Shown piece by piece: positions 57,525 to 64,000 of a stretch of 64,000 nt of DNA. A program made the position numbers and the translations under genes. A model generated the notes under the pieces. That model saw only the letters and a list, made by a program, of their open reading frames with translations, was not told where the DNA came from and made no database searches. The first letter of the stretch is position 1. Each line of letters begins with the position of its first letter. Source of the DNA: Leisingera daeponensis (GTDB lineage: Bacteria > Pseudomonadota > Alphaproteobacteria > Rhodobacterales > Rhodobacteraceae); contig NZ_JAHVJA010000001.1 of assembly GCF_019801465.1 (NCBI RefSeq), positions 248,001 to 312,000 of the forward strand, given 5' to 3'.

Positions 57525-60524
57525 ATGGCAAAGAAGATGCTTATTGACGCCACCCACGCGGAAGAGACCCGCGTTGTGGTGGTCGATGGAAACAAGGTTG
57601 AGGAATTTGACTTTGAATCCGAAAACAAACGCCAGCTTGCTGGCAACATTTACCTCGCAAAAGTAACCCGGGTTGAGCCCTCCCTGCAGGCGGCGTTTGT
57701 AGACTATGGCGGCAACCGCCATGGTTTCCTGGCGTTTTCGGAAATCCACCCGGATTATTACCAGATCCCCGTCGCGGACCGTGAGGCCCTGATGGAGGAA
57801 GAGCGCGCTTATGCCGAGGCAATGCGCGCCCGCGATGAGGACGAGGAAGAGAAACCGGCCAAGCCGAAGCGCTCGCGCCGCTCCAAGTCCTCTGCCAAGG
57901 CGGCCAAGGCATCGTCCAAAGATGCCGTGGAAACCAAGGAGGTTGAGACCTCCGACGCCGCCGGCGGCGAAATCGCCGGTATGGAAACGATCGACCTGAC
58001 AGACAGCTCCGCGGCTGCGGACGTCCCGGCGGAACTGGCCGAGGTGCCGGAAGGCTCCTCGCCGATGGAGCGTGTTGCCGAGACCCCGGTGGAAGAGCCG
58101 GAAGAAACCGGCGCTTCGGAGGCAGGTGAAACTGCCTCTGCAGAAGCACTGGAGGCTGAGGAAGTTCCGGCTGAGGAAGCCGTGGCGGAAGTCTCCGGAG
58201 AGAGCGAAGCCGAGGCCGAGGCGGAAGCAGCATCTGCTGAGGCCGCGACTGAGGCTGAAGAAGCTAAAGCCGAAGTCGACGCTGAAGACGGTGACGAAGA
58301 AGGTGGCGACGAGCGCAAGGCCGGTCGGGCTGACGCCGCCACCAAGGACGAAAGCATCGAGTCGGTTGCCGACGAGGATGACAGCGAGGACATCCGTCCG
58401 CCGCGCAAACCGCGCCCGCGCCGCTACAAGATTCAGGAAGTGATCAAGGTGCGCCAGGTGCTGCTGGTGCAGGTCGTCAAGGAAGAGCGCGGCAACAAGG
58501 GCGCGGCGCTGACCACCTACCTGTCGCTGGCCGGGCGCTACTGCGTGCTGATGCCCAACACCGCCCGCGGCGGCGGCATCTCCCGCAAGATCACCAATGC
58601 AGCCGACCGCAAGAAACTGAAGGACATCGCAACCGAACTGGACGTGCCGACCGGCGCAGGCCTGATCGTGCGCACCGCCGGTGCCAAACGCACCAAGTCC
58701 GAGATCAAGCGCGACTATGAATACCTGCAGCGCCTGTGGGAGCAGATCCGCGAGCTGACGCTGAAATCCATCGCGCCCGCCAAGATCTATGAAGAGGGCG
58801 ACCTGATCAAACGCTCGATCCGCGACCTTTACAGCCGCGAGATCGACGAGGTTCTGGTGGAAGGCGACCGCGGCTACCGCATCGCCAAGGACTTCATGAA
58901 GATGATCATGCCGTCCCACGCCAAGAACGTGAAGCACTACCAGGACGGGCTGCCGCTGTTCGCCCGCTTCCAGGTCGAAAGCTACCTGGGGGGCATGTTC
59001 AACCCGACCGTGCAGCTGAAGTCCGGCGGTTATATCGTCATCGGCGTGACCGAGGCTCTGGTGGCCATCGACGTGAACTCCGGCCGGGCGACCAAGGAAG
59101 GCTCGATCGAGGAAACCGCGCTTAAGACCAACCTGGAGGCTGCTGAAGAGGTGGCGCGCCAGCTGCGTCTGCGCGACCTGGCAGGTCTGATCGTCATCGA
59201 CTTCATTGACATGGACGAGCGCAAGAACAACGCCGCCGTCGAAAAGCGCATGAAGGACAAGCTGAAGACCGACCGCGCCCGCATCCAGGTGGGCCGGATC
59301 TCGGGCTTCGGCCTGATGGAAATGTCGCGCCAGCGGCTGCGCCCCGGCATGATCGAGGCGACCACCGCGCCGTGCCCGCATTGCCACGGCACCGGGCTGA
59401 TCCGCTCCGACGATTCCATGGCGCTGTCGATTCTGCGCCAGATCGAGGAAGAGGGCACCCGCCGCCGCTCCCGCGAGGTTCTGGTGCGCTGCCCGGTCTC
59501 CATCGCCAACTTCCTGATGAACCAGAAGCGCGAGCACATCGCCCAAATCGAGGCGCGTTACGGCCTGTCGGTGCGGATCGAAGGCGACGCGCATCTGGTG
59601 AGCCCGGACTTTGTTCTTGAGAAGTTCAAGACCGCGTCCCGCAACGTGCCTGCGGCCAGCGCGCCTGTGGTTTCGGTGGACACCTCGATCATGGATCAGG
59701 TGGACGCTGACGAGGCCATGCAGGACGAGGAAGAGGCTCCGGCGGCACCCGAGACCGCGGAAGAGGCGTCGGTGGATGATAAGCCCAAGCGCAAGCGCCG
59801 CCGCCGCCGCCGCCGCAAGTCCGGCAATGGCGAGCTGTCGCAGAACGGCGAGGCAGGCGATAACGGTGAAGAGGGCGGCGACGACCAGGAGCAGCCCAAG
59901 GAAGAGGCCGCTGAGCCTGCAGAACCCGCTGCGGAAGGTGAAGAGCCCGCTGTAGAAGAGGTGAAAGAGAAGAAACGCACCCGTACCCGCACCCGTTCGC
60001 GCAAGCCGAAGACCAAGTCGGCCGAGGCGGAAGCTGCGGTCGCTGAGGAAGCTGCAGCGGAGAAGGAAGGCGCAGAGGCGGCGGAGGTTGCGGCTGAATC
60101 TGCGGGCGAGTCCGTGCAGGCGTCGGAAGCGGAAGTTGCGGCGGAACAGCCGGATGCGGAAACCGAAGCTGAAGCCGCGGCCGTCCTGGCCGAAGCGCAG
60201 GCCGCAGACCCTGCAGAAGAAGGCCCGGCACAGGCAGACGCGGCAGAGGCTGACGCCGCAGCAGCTGCAGAATCCAAAGCGGTGGCAGAGGCCCCCGCAG
60301 CCGATGAGGAAACCGAAGCGGCAGAGCCTGAAGCTGTGGCAGAAGCTGTGGCGGAAGAGCCTGTCGCAGAGGAGGCGGCTGAAGAAGAAGCCTCAGATCC
60401 CGAGCTTGCGCCTGAAAGTGAAGAGAAGCAGCCGGAACCTGCCATGGCTGGAGCGGAAGCTGAGCCGGAACCGGCGGCCTCGCCGAAACCCAAGCGCCGC
60501 GGCTGGTGGTCAATGGGCAGCTGA
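57525..60524 (+). CDS. rne: Ribonuclease E
   Basis: A 999-residue RNase E, the main endonuclease of mRNA decay and rRNA/tRNA processing. The S1 domain (from about residue 35) is split by an acidic, Ala/Glu-rich insertion of about 210 residues (roughly 85-298) before it resumes at YKIQEVIKVRQVLLVQVVKEERGNKGAALTTYLS. The DNase-I-like catalytic aspartates are Asp517 (VAIDVNSGR) and Asp560 (IVIDFIDM), with the same 43-residue spacing as in E. coli; the zinc-link CPHCHGTG has Cys618 and Cys621. After residue 740 a low-complexity, arginine and acidic-rich scaffold continues to the end. The ATG at 57525 gives MAKKMLIDA, the family start. Confidence 0.96.
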   Translation: MAKKMLIDATHAEETRVVVVDGNKVEEFDFESENKRQLAGNIYLAKVTRVEPSLQAAFVDYGGNRHGFLAFSEIHPDYYQIPVADREALMEEERAYAEAMRARDEDEEEKPAKPKRSRRSKSSAKAAKASSKDAVETKEVETSDAAGGEIAGMETIDLTDSSAAADVPAELAEVPEGSSPMERVAETPVEEPEETGASEAGETASAEALEAEEVPAEEAVAEVSGESEAEAEAEAASAEAATEAEEAKAEVDAEDGDEEGGDERKAGRADAATKDESIESVADEDDSEDIRPPRKPRPRRYKIQEVIKVRQVLLVQVVKEERGNKGAALTTYLSLAGRYCVLMPNTARGGGISRKITNAADRKKLKDIATELDVPTGAGLIVRTAGAKRTKSEIKRDYEYLQRLWEQIRELTLKSIAPAKIYEEGDLIKRSIRDLYSREIDEVLVEGDRGYRIAKDFMKMIMPSHAKNVKHYQDGLPLFARFQVESYLGGMFNPTVQLKSGGYIVIGVTEALVAIDVNSGRATKEGSIEETALKTNLEAAEEVARQLRLRDLAGLIVIDFIDMDERKNNAAVEKRMKDKLKTDRARIQVGRISGFGLMEMSRQRLRPGMIEATTAPCPHCHGTGLIRSDDSMALSILRQIEEEGTRRRSREVLVRCPVSIANFLMNQKREHIAQIEARYGLSVRIEGDAHLVSPDFVLEKFKTASRNVPAASAPVVSVDTSIMDQVDADEAMQDEEEAPAAPETAEEASVDDKPKRKRRRRRRRKSGNGELSQNGEAGDNGEEGGDDQEQPKEEAAEPAEPAAEGEEPAVEEVKEKKRTRTRTRSRKPKTKSAEAEAAVAEEAAAEKEGAEAAEVAAESAGESVQASEAEVAAEQPDAETEAEAAAVLAEAQAADPAEEGPAQADAAEADAAAAAESKAVAEAPAADEETEAAEPEAVAEAVAEEPVAEEAAEEEASDPELAPESEEKQPEPAMAGAEAEPEPAASPKPKRRGWWSMGS

Positions 60525-60538
60525 GGCCGGAAAAACTC

Positions 60539-60576
60539 AAAAGAAAGGCAGGCCGGTTGGCCTGCCTTTCTTTTTT
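60539..60576 (+). terminator. Rho-independent terminator of rne
   Basis: A sixteen-base stem (60539-60554) with a GGTT loop and a long T run, 15 bases after the rne stop codon. Confidence 0.92.
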
Positions 60577-60632
60577 GCACTGGAATTTTCTGACGCTATG
60601 CGCGCCGATCGGCCGGTAAGGGCCGCAGGAAG

Positions 60633-60866
60633 TCAGCCGCCCTTGCGGATCAAGTAGATCTGATGGCCTGCGCCGGCACTGTGCCCCAGAAACTCGTGGC
60701 CAGATTCATTGCAGAAATGCGGCACGTCGATGACGGCTGCAGGGTCATCCGCCAGCAGTTCCAGAACCTGGCCGGGCTGCAGCGATTTCAGCCGCTTGCG
60801 TGCCTTTAGGACGGGCAGGGGACACAGCAGCCCGATGGCGTCCAATTTTTCATTGATCTCGGTCAT
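60633..60866 (-). CDS. TusA-family sulfur carrier protein
   Basis: A 77-residue TusA/SirA fold protein. The sulfur-carrying cysteine lies in GLLCPLPVLKARK (the CPxP motif), followed by LQPGQVLELLADDPAA and DVPHFCNESGHEFL. TusA proteins pass persulfide sulfur for tRNA thiolation, molybdenum cofactor or sulfur oxidation. The ATG at 60866 (MTEINEKLD) gives the typical length; a second ATG 27 bases upstream is possible. Neither has a strong ribosome binding site. It is divergent from ccdA with about 90 bases between starts. Confidence 0.87.
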   Translation of the reverse strand: MTEINEKLDAIGLLCPLPVLKARKRLKSLQPGQVLELLADDPAAVIDVPHFCNESGHEFLGHSAGAGHQIYLIRKGG

Positions 60867-60959
60867 GGTGTGCAGATAAGCGCGATGTTTCATGCTGTCC
60901 ACAAGGATGTGACCAGCCGTCCCCGTGACCTTGGAGAAATGCTGGCATAAGTGTTGGGC

Positions 60960-61712
60960 ATGTTTGGAATCGAGATCATCGACGCAGGGCTGCTCCCTGC
61001 CATGCTGGTGGCGCTGCTGGGCGGCGTGATCAGTTTCCTGTCGCCCTGCGTGCTGCCGATCGTGCCGCCTTATCTGGCCTACATGAGCGGAGTGACGATC
61101 GGCGAGATGCAAGGCACGGTTGCCGCGCGGCGCAAGGCCATCATTGCAGCGCTGTTCTTTGTTCTCGGGCTGTCCACCGTGTTTCTGCTGCTGGGTTTCA
61201 CGGCCTCGGCCTTTGGCGCCTTTGTGCTGAAGAATCAGGAGCTTTTCGCGCAGATCTCAGGTGTGGTGGTGATCGTCTTCGGTCTCCATTTCCTGTCGGT
61301 CTTCCGGATACCGCTGCTGGACCGCGAAGCGCGGATGGAGGCCGGGGAATCCGGGGGCTCGGCGCTGGGGGCCTATGTGCTGGGGCTGGCCTTTGCCTTC
61401 GGCTGGACCCCCTGCATCGGGCCGCAGCTGGGGGCGATCCTGTCGCTGGCGGCGTCGGAGGCTTCAGTCAGCCGCGGCACCATCCTGCTGGGCGTTTATG
61501 CCGCGGGGCTGGGCGTGCCCTTCCTGCTGGCCGCGATGTTCCTCAACCGGTCGATGACGCTGATGAACAAGATGAAGCGGCACATGGGGCTGATCGAAAA
61601 GATTATGGGCGGCCTCCTGCTGTTCGTCGGCGTCATGCTGGTCACCGGGCTGTTCACCACTTTTTCGTGGTGGTTGCTGGAGACCTTTCCGGCCCTGGCA
61701 GCTCTGGGCTGA
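60960..61712 (+). CDS. ccdA: CcdA-type cytochrome c biogenesis / thiol-disulfide reductant transporter
   Basis: A 250-residue membrane protein of the CcdA/DsbD-beta family that carries reducing equivalents from thioredoxin across the inner membrane to keep apocytochrome c cysteines reduced. It has six predicted helices and the two redox cysteines in FLSPCVLPIVPPY (Cys30) and GWTPCIGPQLG (about Cys146). Three possible starts lie within nine bases (GTG, TTG, ATG); ATG at 60960 is used. A terminator follows. The neighbouring TusA-like gene is divergent; a shared thiol theme may be accidental. Confidence 0.93.
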   Translation: MFGIEIIDAGLLPAMLVALLGGVISFLSPCVLPIVPPYLAYMSGVTIGEMQGTVAARRKAIIAALFFVLGLSTVFLLLGFTASAFGAFVLKNQELFAQISGVVVIVFGLHFLSVFRIPLLDREARMEAGESGGSALGAYVLGLAFAFGWTPCIGPQLGAILSLAASEASVSRGTILLGVYAAGLGVPFLLAAMFLNRSMTLMNKMKRHMGLIEKIMGGLLLFVGVMLVTGLFTTFSWWLLETFPALAALG

Positions 61713-61726
61713 ACCTGGATGGATCG

Positions 61727-61749
61727 AGGGGGCTGCCAGCCCCCTTTTT
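61727..61749 (+). terminator. Rho-independent terminator of ccdA
   Basis: An eight-base-pair stem (AGGGGGCT with AGCCCCCT) and a T run lie 15 bases after the ccdA stop. Confidence 0.85.
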
Positions 61750-61822
61750 CTTGAACCATCCGGGCCTTACTCTCGCCGGATTGCACTGCTAACCTGCCTT
61801 CGGAAAGACAGAGCAGGTCAGC

Positions 61823-63073
61823 GTGGATCAATCCGTTTCCAAATCCCAGCAGGTGCACCGGCGGCGGGTGTTTTACATCCCCGGATATGACCCGATTCAC
61901 CCACGCCGCTACCGTGAGCTTTACCGCAAGGAAGGCGCTGCACAGGCGGAGATTTCCGGCTACAGCCTGGCGCTTGCGCCGAAACGGACCCGAGGCCCCT
62001 ATGGCTGGCACGCCGCTGCGGAAATGGACGGGCTGCGGAGCGAGGCCGATATCGAAGTTCTTGTCTGGTCCGACATTGTGCGCGGCAGCATGGAGGCGAC
62101 GATTCCCGGCACTTACTGGCTGCTCCTGAAGACCGCCTGGGTTTATATTGCCACCGGAGCGCTGAGACGCCTGATGCGGTTGCGCAAAGGGCCGGTGATC
62201 GCTGCGCTTTATCCGGTGGGAATGCTGCTTTTGCAGGCGCTTCTGGCGCTTCTGCTGGCCTGGGGGCTGGCCCGTGCATTTGGCGTGCTGGCCGGGTTCG
62301 CAGGGGTGGGCGGCACGTTGGCCGCGAGCATCGGATGGGTCCTGGGCCTTGCTGCGGGCTACGCGCTGCTGCGGTGGTTCAAAAGGCGTGACGGCAAGTT
62401 TTTTGCCTATTACCTGATGCATGACTATGCCCATTCGGCAGCTTCGCGAGGCGCCATTCCACCGGAGATGGATGCCCGCATGGCGGAGTTTCGCACCCTG
62501 ATCCGTGCGGCGATGGCGGACAACAGCCTGGATGAGGTGCTGGTTGTCGGCCATTCCTCCGGCGCGCATCTGGGGGTGTCCGTGCTGGCAGACCTGCTCC
62601 GCGAGGGGCTGCCTGCACAGCGTCCGGCGCTGGGGTTTCTTACATTGGGGCAGGTGGTGCCAATGGTCTCCTTCCTGCCGCGGGCCGGGCGCCTGCGGGC
62701 GGATTTGCGCTACCTGTCTCAGCAGGGGGAACTCGCCTGGGTGGATGTGACCGCGCCGGGTGACGGCTGCGCCTTCGCGCTGTGCGATCCGGTGGCGGTC
62801 AGCGGCGTCGCGCCGGAAGGCAAGCGCTGGCCGCTGGTGTTCTCCGCCGCTTTCACGCAGACGCTCAGTCCGGAACGATGGAAGCAGCTGCGCTGGCGGT
62901 TCTTCCGGCTGCATTTCCAGTATCTCTGCGCTTTCGACCGGCCCGGCGACTATGACTATTTCCGCATTACGGCCGGGCCGCTGACGCTGGAAGAACGCTA
63001 CCGCGGCCGCAAACCCTCGCAGTCGCGGATTGACGTGCCTGTATCCAAGTTCACTTCGGTGGCGGCTGAATGA
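61823..63073 (+). CDS. Membrane-embedded alpha/beta-hydrolase-like protein
   Basis: A 416-residue protein of unknown function. The N-terminal part has VFYIPGYDP (residues 16-24) resembling a hydrolase oxyanion strand; two or more hydrophobic helices lie at about 125-185; and a nucleophile elbow GHSSG (Gly243-Gly247, Ser245) follows, the hallmark of lipases and esterases. A late histidine in the C-terminal half could complete the triad. It starts with GTG at 61823 after AGG, and its stop overlaps the start of the P450 gene (ATGA), so the two are cotranslated. Together they may modify a membrane lipid or sterol-like molecule, which is a guess. Confidence 0.7.
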   Translation: MDQSVSKSQQVHRRRVFYIPGYDPIHPRRYRELYRKEGAAQAEISGYSLALAPKRTRGPYGWHAAAEMDGLRSEADIEVLVWSDIVRGSMEATIPGTYWLLLKTAWVYIATGALRRLMRLRKGPVIAALYPVGMLLLQALLALLLAWGLARAFGVLAGFAGVGGTLAASIGWVLGLAAGYALLRWFKRRDGKFFAYYLMHDYAHSAASRGAIPPEMDARMAEFRTLIRAAMADNSLDEVLVVGHSSGAHLGVSVLADLLREGLPAQRPALGFLTLGQVVPMVSFLPRAGRLRADLRYLSQQGELAWVDVTAPGDGCAFALCDPVAVSGVAPEGKRWPLVFSAAFTQTLSPERWKQLRWRFFRLHFQYLCAFDRPGDYDYFRITAGPLTLEERYRGRKPSQSRIDVPVSKFTSVAAE

Positions 63074-64000
63074 CTCTGACTATTCCGCCAAAACCGCCTG
63101 CGCGGGCCAGCCGCGTGTCGCTGTGGCGCTATCTGCGGCTGTTCCGCCAGGACATTCTCTCGGCCCAGCCCGCAAAGCTGTACCGCGCCTGGATGGCAGA
63201 GTTCCGCACGCCGTTCTTCCGCTCCTTCCTGGTGAACCAGCCGGACCTGGTGAAGCTGCTGCTGAAGGACCGGCCGGATGATTTTCCAAAGTCGGACCGC
63301 ATTGGAGAGGGGCTGAAGCCCTTGCTGGGCAATTCCGTGTTTCTGACCAATGGCGAAACCTGGAAGCGGCAGCGCCGGATCATTGATCCGGCTTTTGAGG
63401 GCGGGCGGCTGAAGGATACCTACCCGGCGATGCGAGCCGCAGCAGAGGCGGCAGTCAAGCGGCTGGAGGGCAGGCAGGGGCCGGTGGAGATTGAGGAAGA
63501 GACCTCGCACGCGGCAGCGGATGTGATCTTCCGCACGCTGTTTTCGATCCCGATCGAGCATGAGGTAGCGGGCCAAGTGTTCACCCGCTTCCGCGACTAC
63601 CAGCGCAGCCAGCCGCTGCTGAACCTGGCTGCCTTCGTGCCGCTGCCGGGCTGGATGCCGCGGTTCTTCCGCCGCGGAACCCGCCGGAACGCAGCGGAAA
63701 TCCGGGCGCTGATCGCAGAGCTGACCACGGAGCGGATGGCGGCGATCGGGGCGGGGACCGCGCCGGATGACCTGGCGACCAAGATCATGACAACACGGGA
63801 CCCGCAGACCGGCAGCACGTTTGATACCGCCGAGATGGTGGATCAGGTGGCGATCTTCTTTCTCGCGGGCCATGAAACCAGCGCCTCCGCTTTGGCTTGG
63901 GCGCTTTATCTGATGGCGCTTTACCCGGAATGGCAGGAGAAGGTTGCGGCTGAAGCGGCTGCGCTGGAGGATGAGAGCTTTGCCTCGGTGTCCAAACTGA
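63070..64000 (+). CDS. Cytochrome P450, cut off by the window end
   Basis: The first 310 codons of a P450 that runs off the end of the window. The ATG at 63070 overlaps the stop of the upstream hydrolase-like gene. The C-helix motif WKRQRR (about residues 98-103), the I-helix FFLAGHETSASAL (residues 266-278) and an ETS pair mark a class E, CYP102/CYP4-like bacterial P450. The haem-binding cysteine and ExxR lie beyond the window, so completeness cannot be checked. The substrate is unknown, but coupling with the membrane hydrolase-like protein suggests a fatty acid or lipid. Confidence 0.88.
   Translation, partial: MTLTIPPKPPARASRVSLWRYLRLFRQDILSAQPAKLYRAWMAEFRTPFFRSFLVNQPDLVKLLLKDRPDDFPKSDRIGEGLKPLLGNSVFLTNGETWKRQRRIIDPAFEGGRLKDTYPAMRAAAEAAVKRLEGRQGPVEIEEETSHAAADVIFRTLFSIPIEHEVAGQVFTRFRDYQRSQPLLNLAAFVPLPGWMPRFFRRGTRRNAAEIRALIAELTTERMAAIGAGTAPDDLATKIMTTRDPQTGSTFDTAEMVDQVAIFFLAGHETSASALAWALYLMALYPEWQEKVAAEAAALEDESFASVSKL

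Noticed and set aside
57800-58400. Repeat array in the Glu/Ala-rich part of rne as a CRISPR or mobile repeat
   Set aside because: The repetition is of codons in an open reading frame, with no fixed unit length or spacers.
57270-59594. A 774-residue open frame on the minus strand across rne
   Set aside because: It is antisense to the strongly supported RNase E gene, has a leucine/histidine/glycine bias typical of high-GC shadow frames, and contains no domain or ribosome binding site.

Overview
The window is a GC-rich, gene-dense stretch of a bacterial chromosome from the Rhodobacterales, most likely the marine Roseobacter group (Leisingera/Phaeobacter/Ruegeria type). The assignment rests on gene content: an adjacent dmdC-dmdD pair for DMSP demethylation, a two-gene head-spike module like that of the Rhodobacter gene transfer agent, a DUF1476 zeta-type F1-ATPase inhibitor, prfA-prmC-DUF4167, a corrinoid protein beside a DUF1638 gene with a homocysteine methyltransferase nearby, and an RNase E with a very long insertion in its S1 domain. 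No integrase, transposase or CRISPR array was seen.

Layout. 1-8.4 kb: small lipoproteins, a GNAT enzyme overlapping a nucleoside hydrolase, a lysine-rich protein resembling an RGS domain, mazG, an M20 amidohydrolase, an agmatinase-family enzyme and small proteins. 8.4-11.3 kb: prfA, prmC and a DUF4167 protein. 11.3-20.3 kb, minus strand: a GNAT enzyme, pdxJ, rsmA, pdxA, surA, lptD, lptG and lptF; the lptF-lptG-lptD-surA-pdxA genes all overlap end to end, joining LPS export and outer-membrane folding to vitamin B6 synthesis. 20.5-28.7 kb: pepA-holC, a CHAP lipoprotein, a globin, an aspartic protease, marC with an ABC-F ATPase, ndk, stress-type membrane proteins and a TfoX-like protein. 28.9-33.9 kb: a P450, an AraC regulator and the divergent dmdC-dmdD operon. 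34.0-35.2 kb: two identical tRNA-Asn genes with matching promoters around a lone HutC/GntR regulator that has its own operator-like palindrome. 35.3-40.3 kb: a metallo-hydrolase, an orphan histidine kinase, an uncharacterised helical protein with hydrophobic segments, the spike gene pair and tRNA-Ile(CAT).

40.4-64 kb: a LysR regulator divergent from a Tat-exported metallo-hydrolase, purM-purN, rnd, a lipoprotein, sufE, the DUF1638/corrinoid pair, a radical SAM protein, acylphosphatase, the homocysteine methyltransferase, the zeta inhibitor, purC-purS-purQ, the dctB-dctD two-component pair, rne with a 584-bp leader region, a TusA-like protein, ccdA, and finally a membrane alpha/beta-hydrolase-like protein coupled to a second P450 cut off by the window end.

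How the genes work together. purM, purN, purC, purS and purQ cover much of IMP synthesis (purL is not in the window). pdxA and pdxJ are consecutive steps to pyridoxine 5'-phosphate. lptD/F/G and surA build the outer membrane. dmdC and dmdD are the last two enzymes before methanethiol release. The corrinoid protein and homocysteine methyltransferase fit a split methionine synthase or methyl-transfer route. The most unusual items are the RGS-like protein, the stand-alone GTA spike module, the DctD that lacks the GAFTGA loop, and the tRNA-Asn/HutC/tRNA-Asn arrangement.
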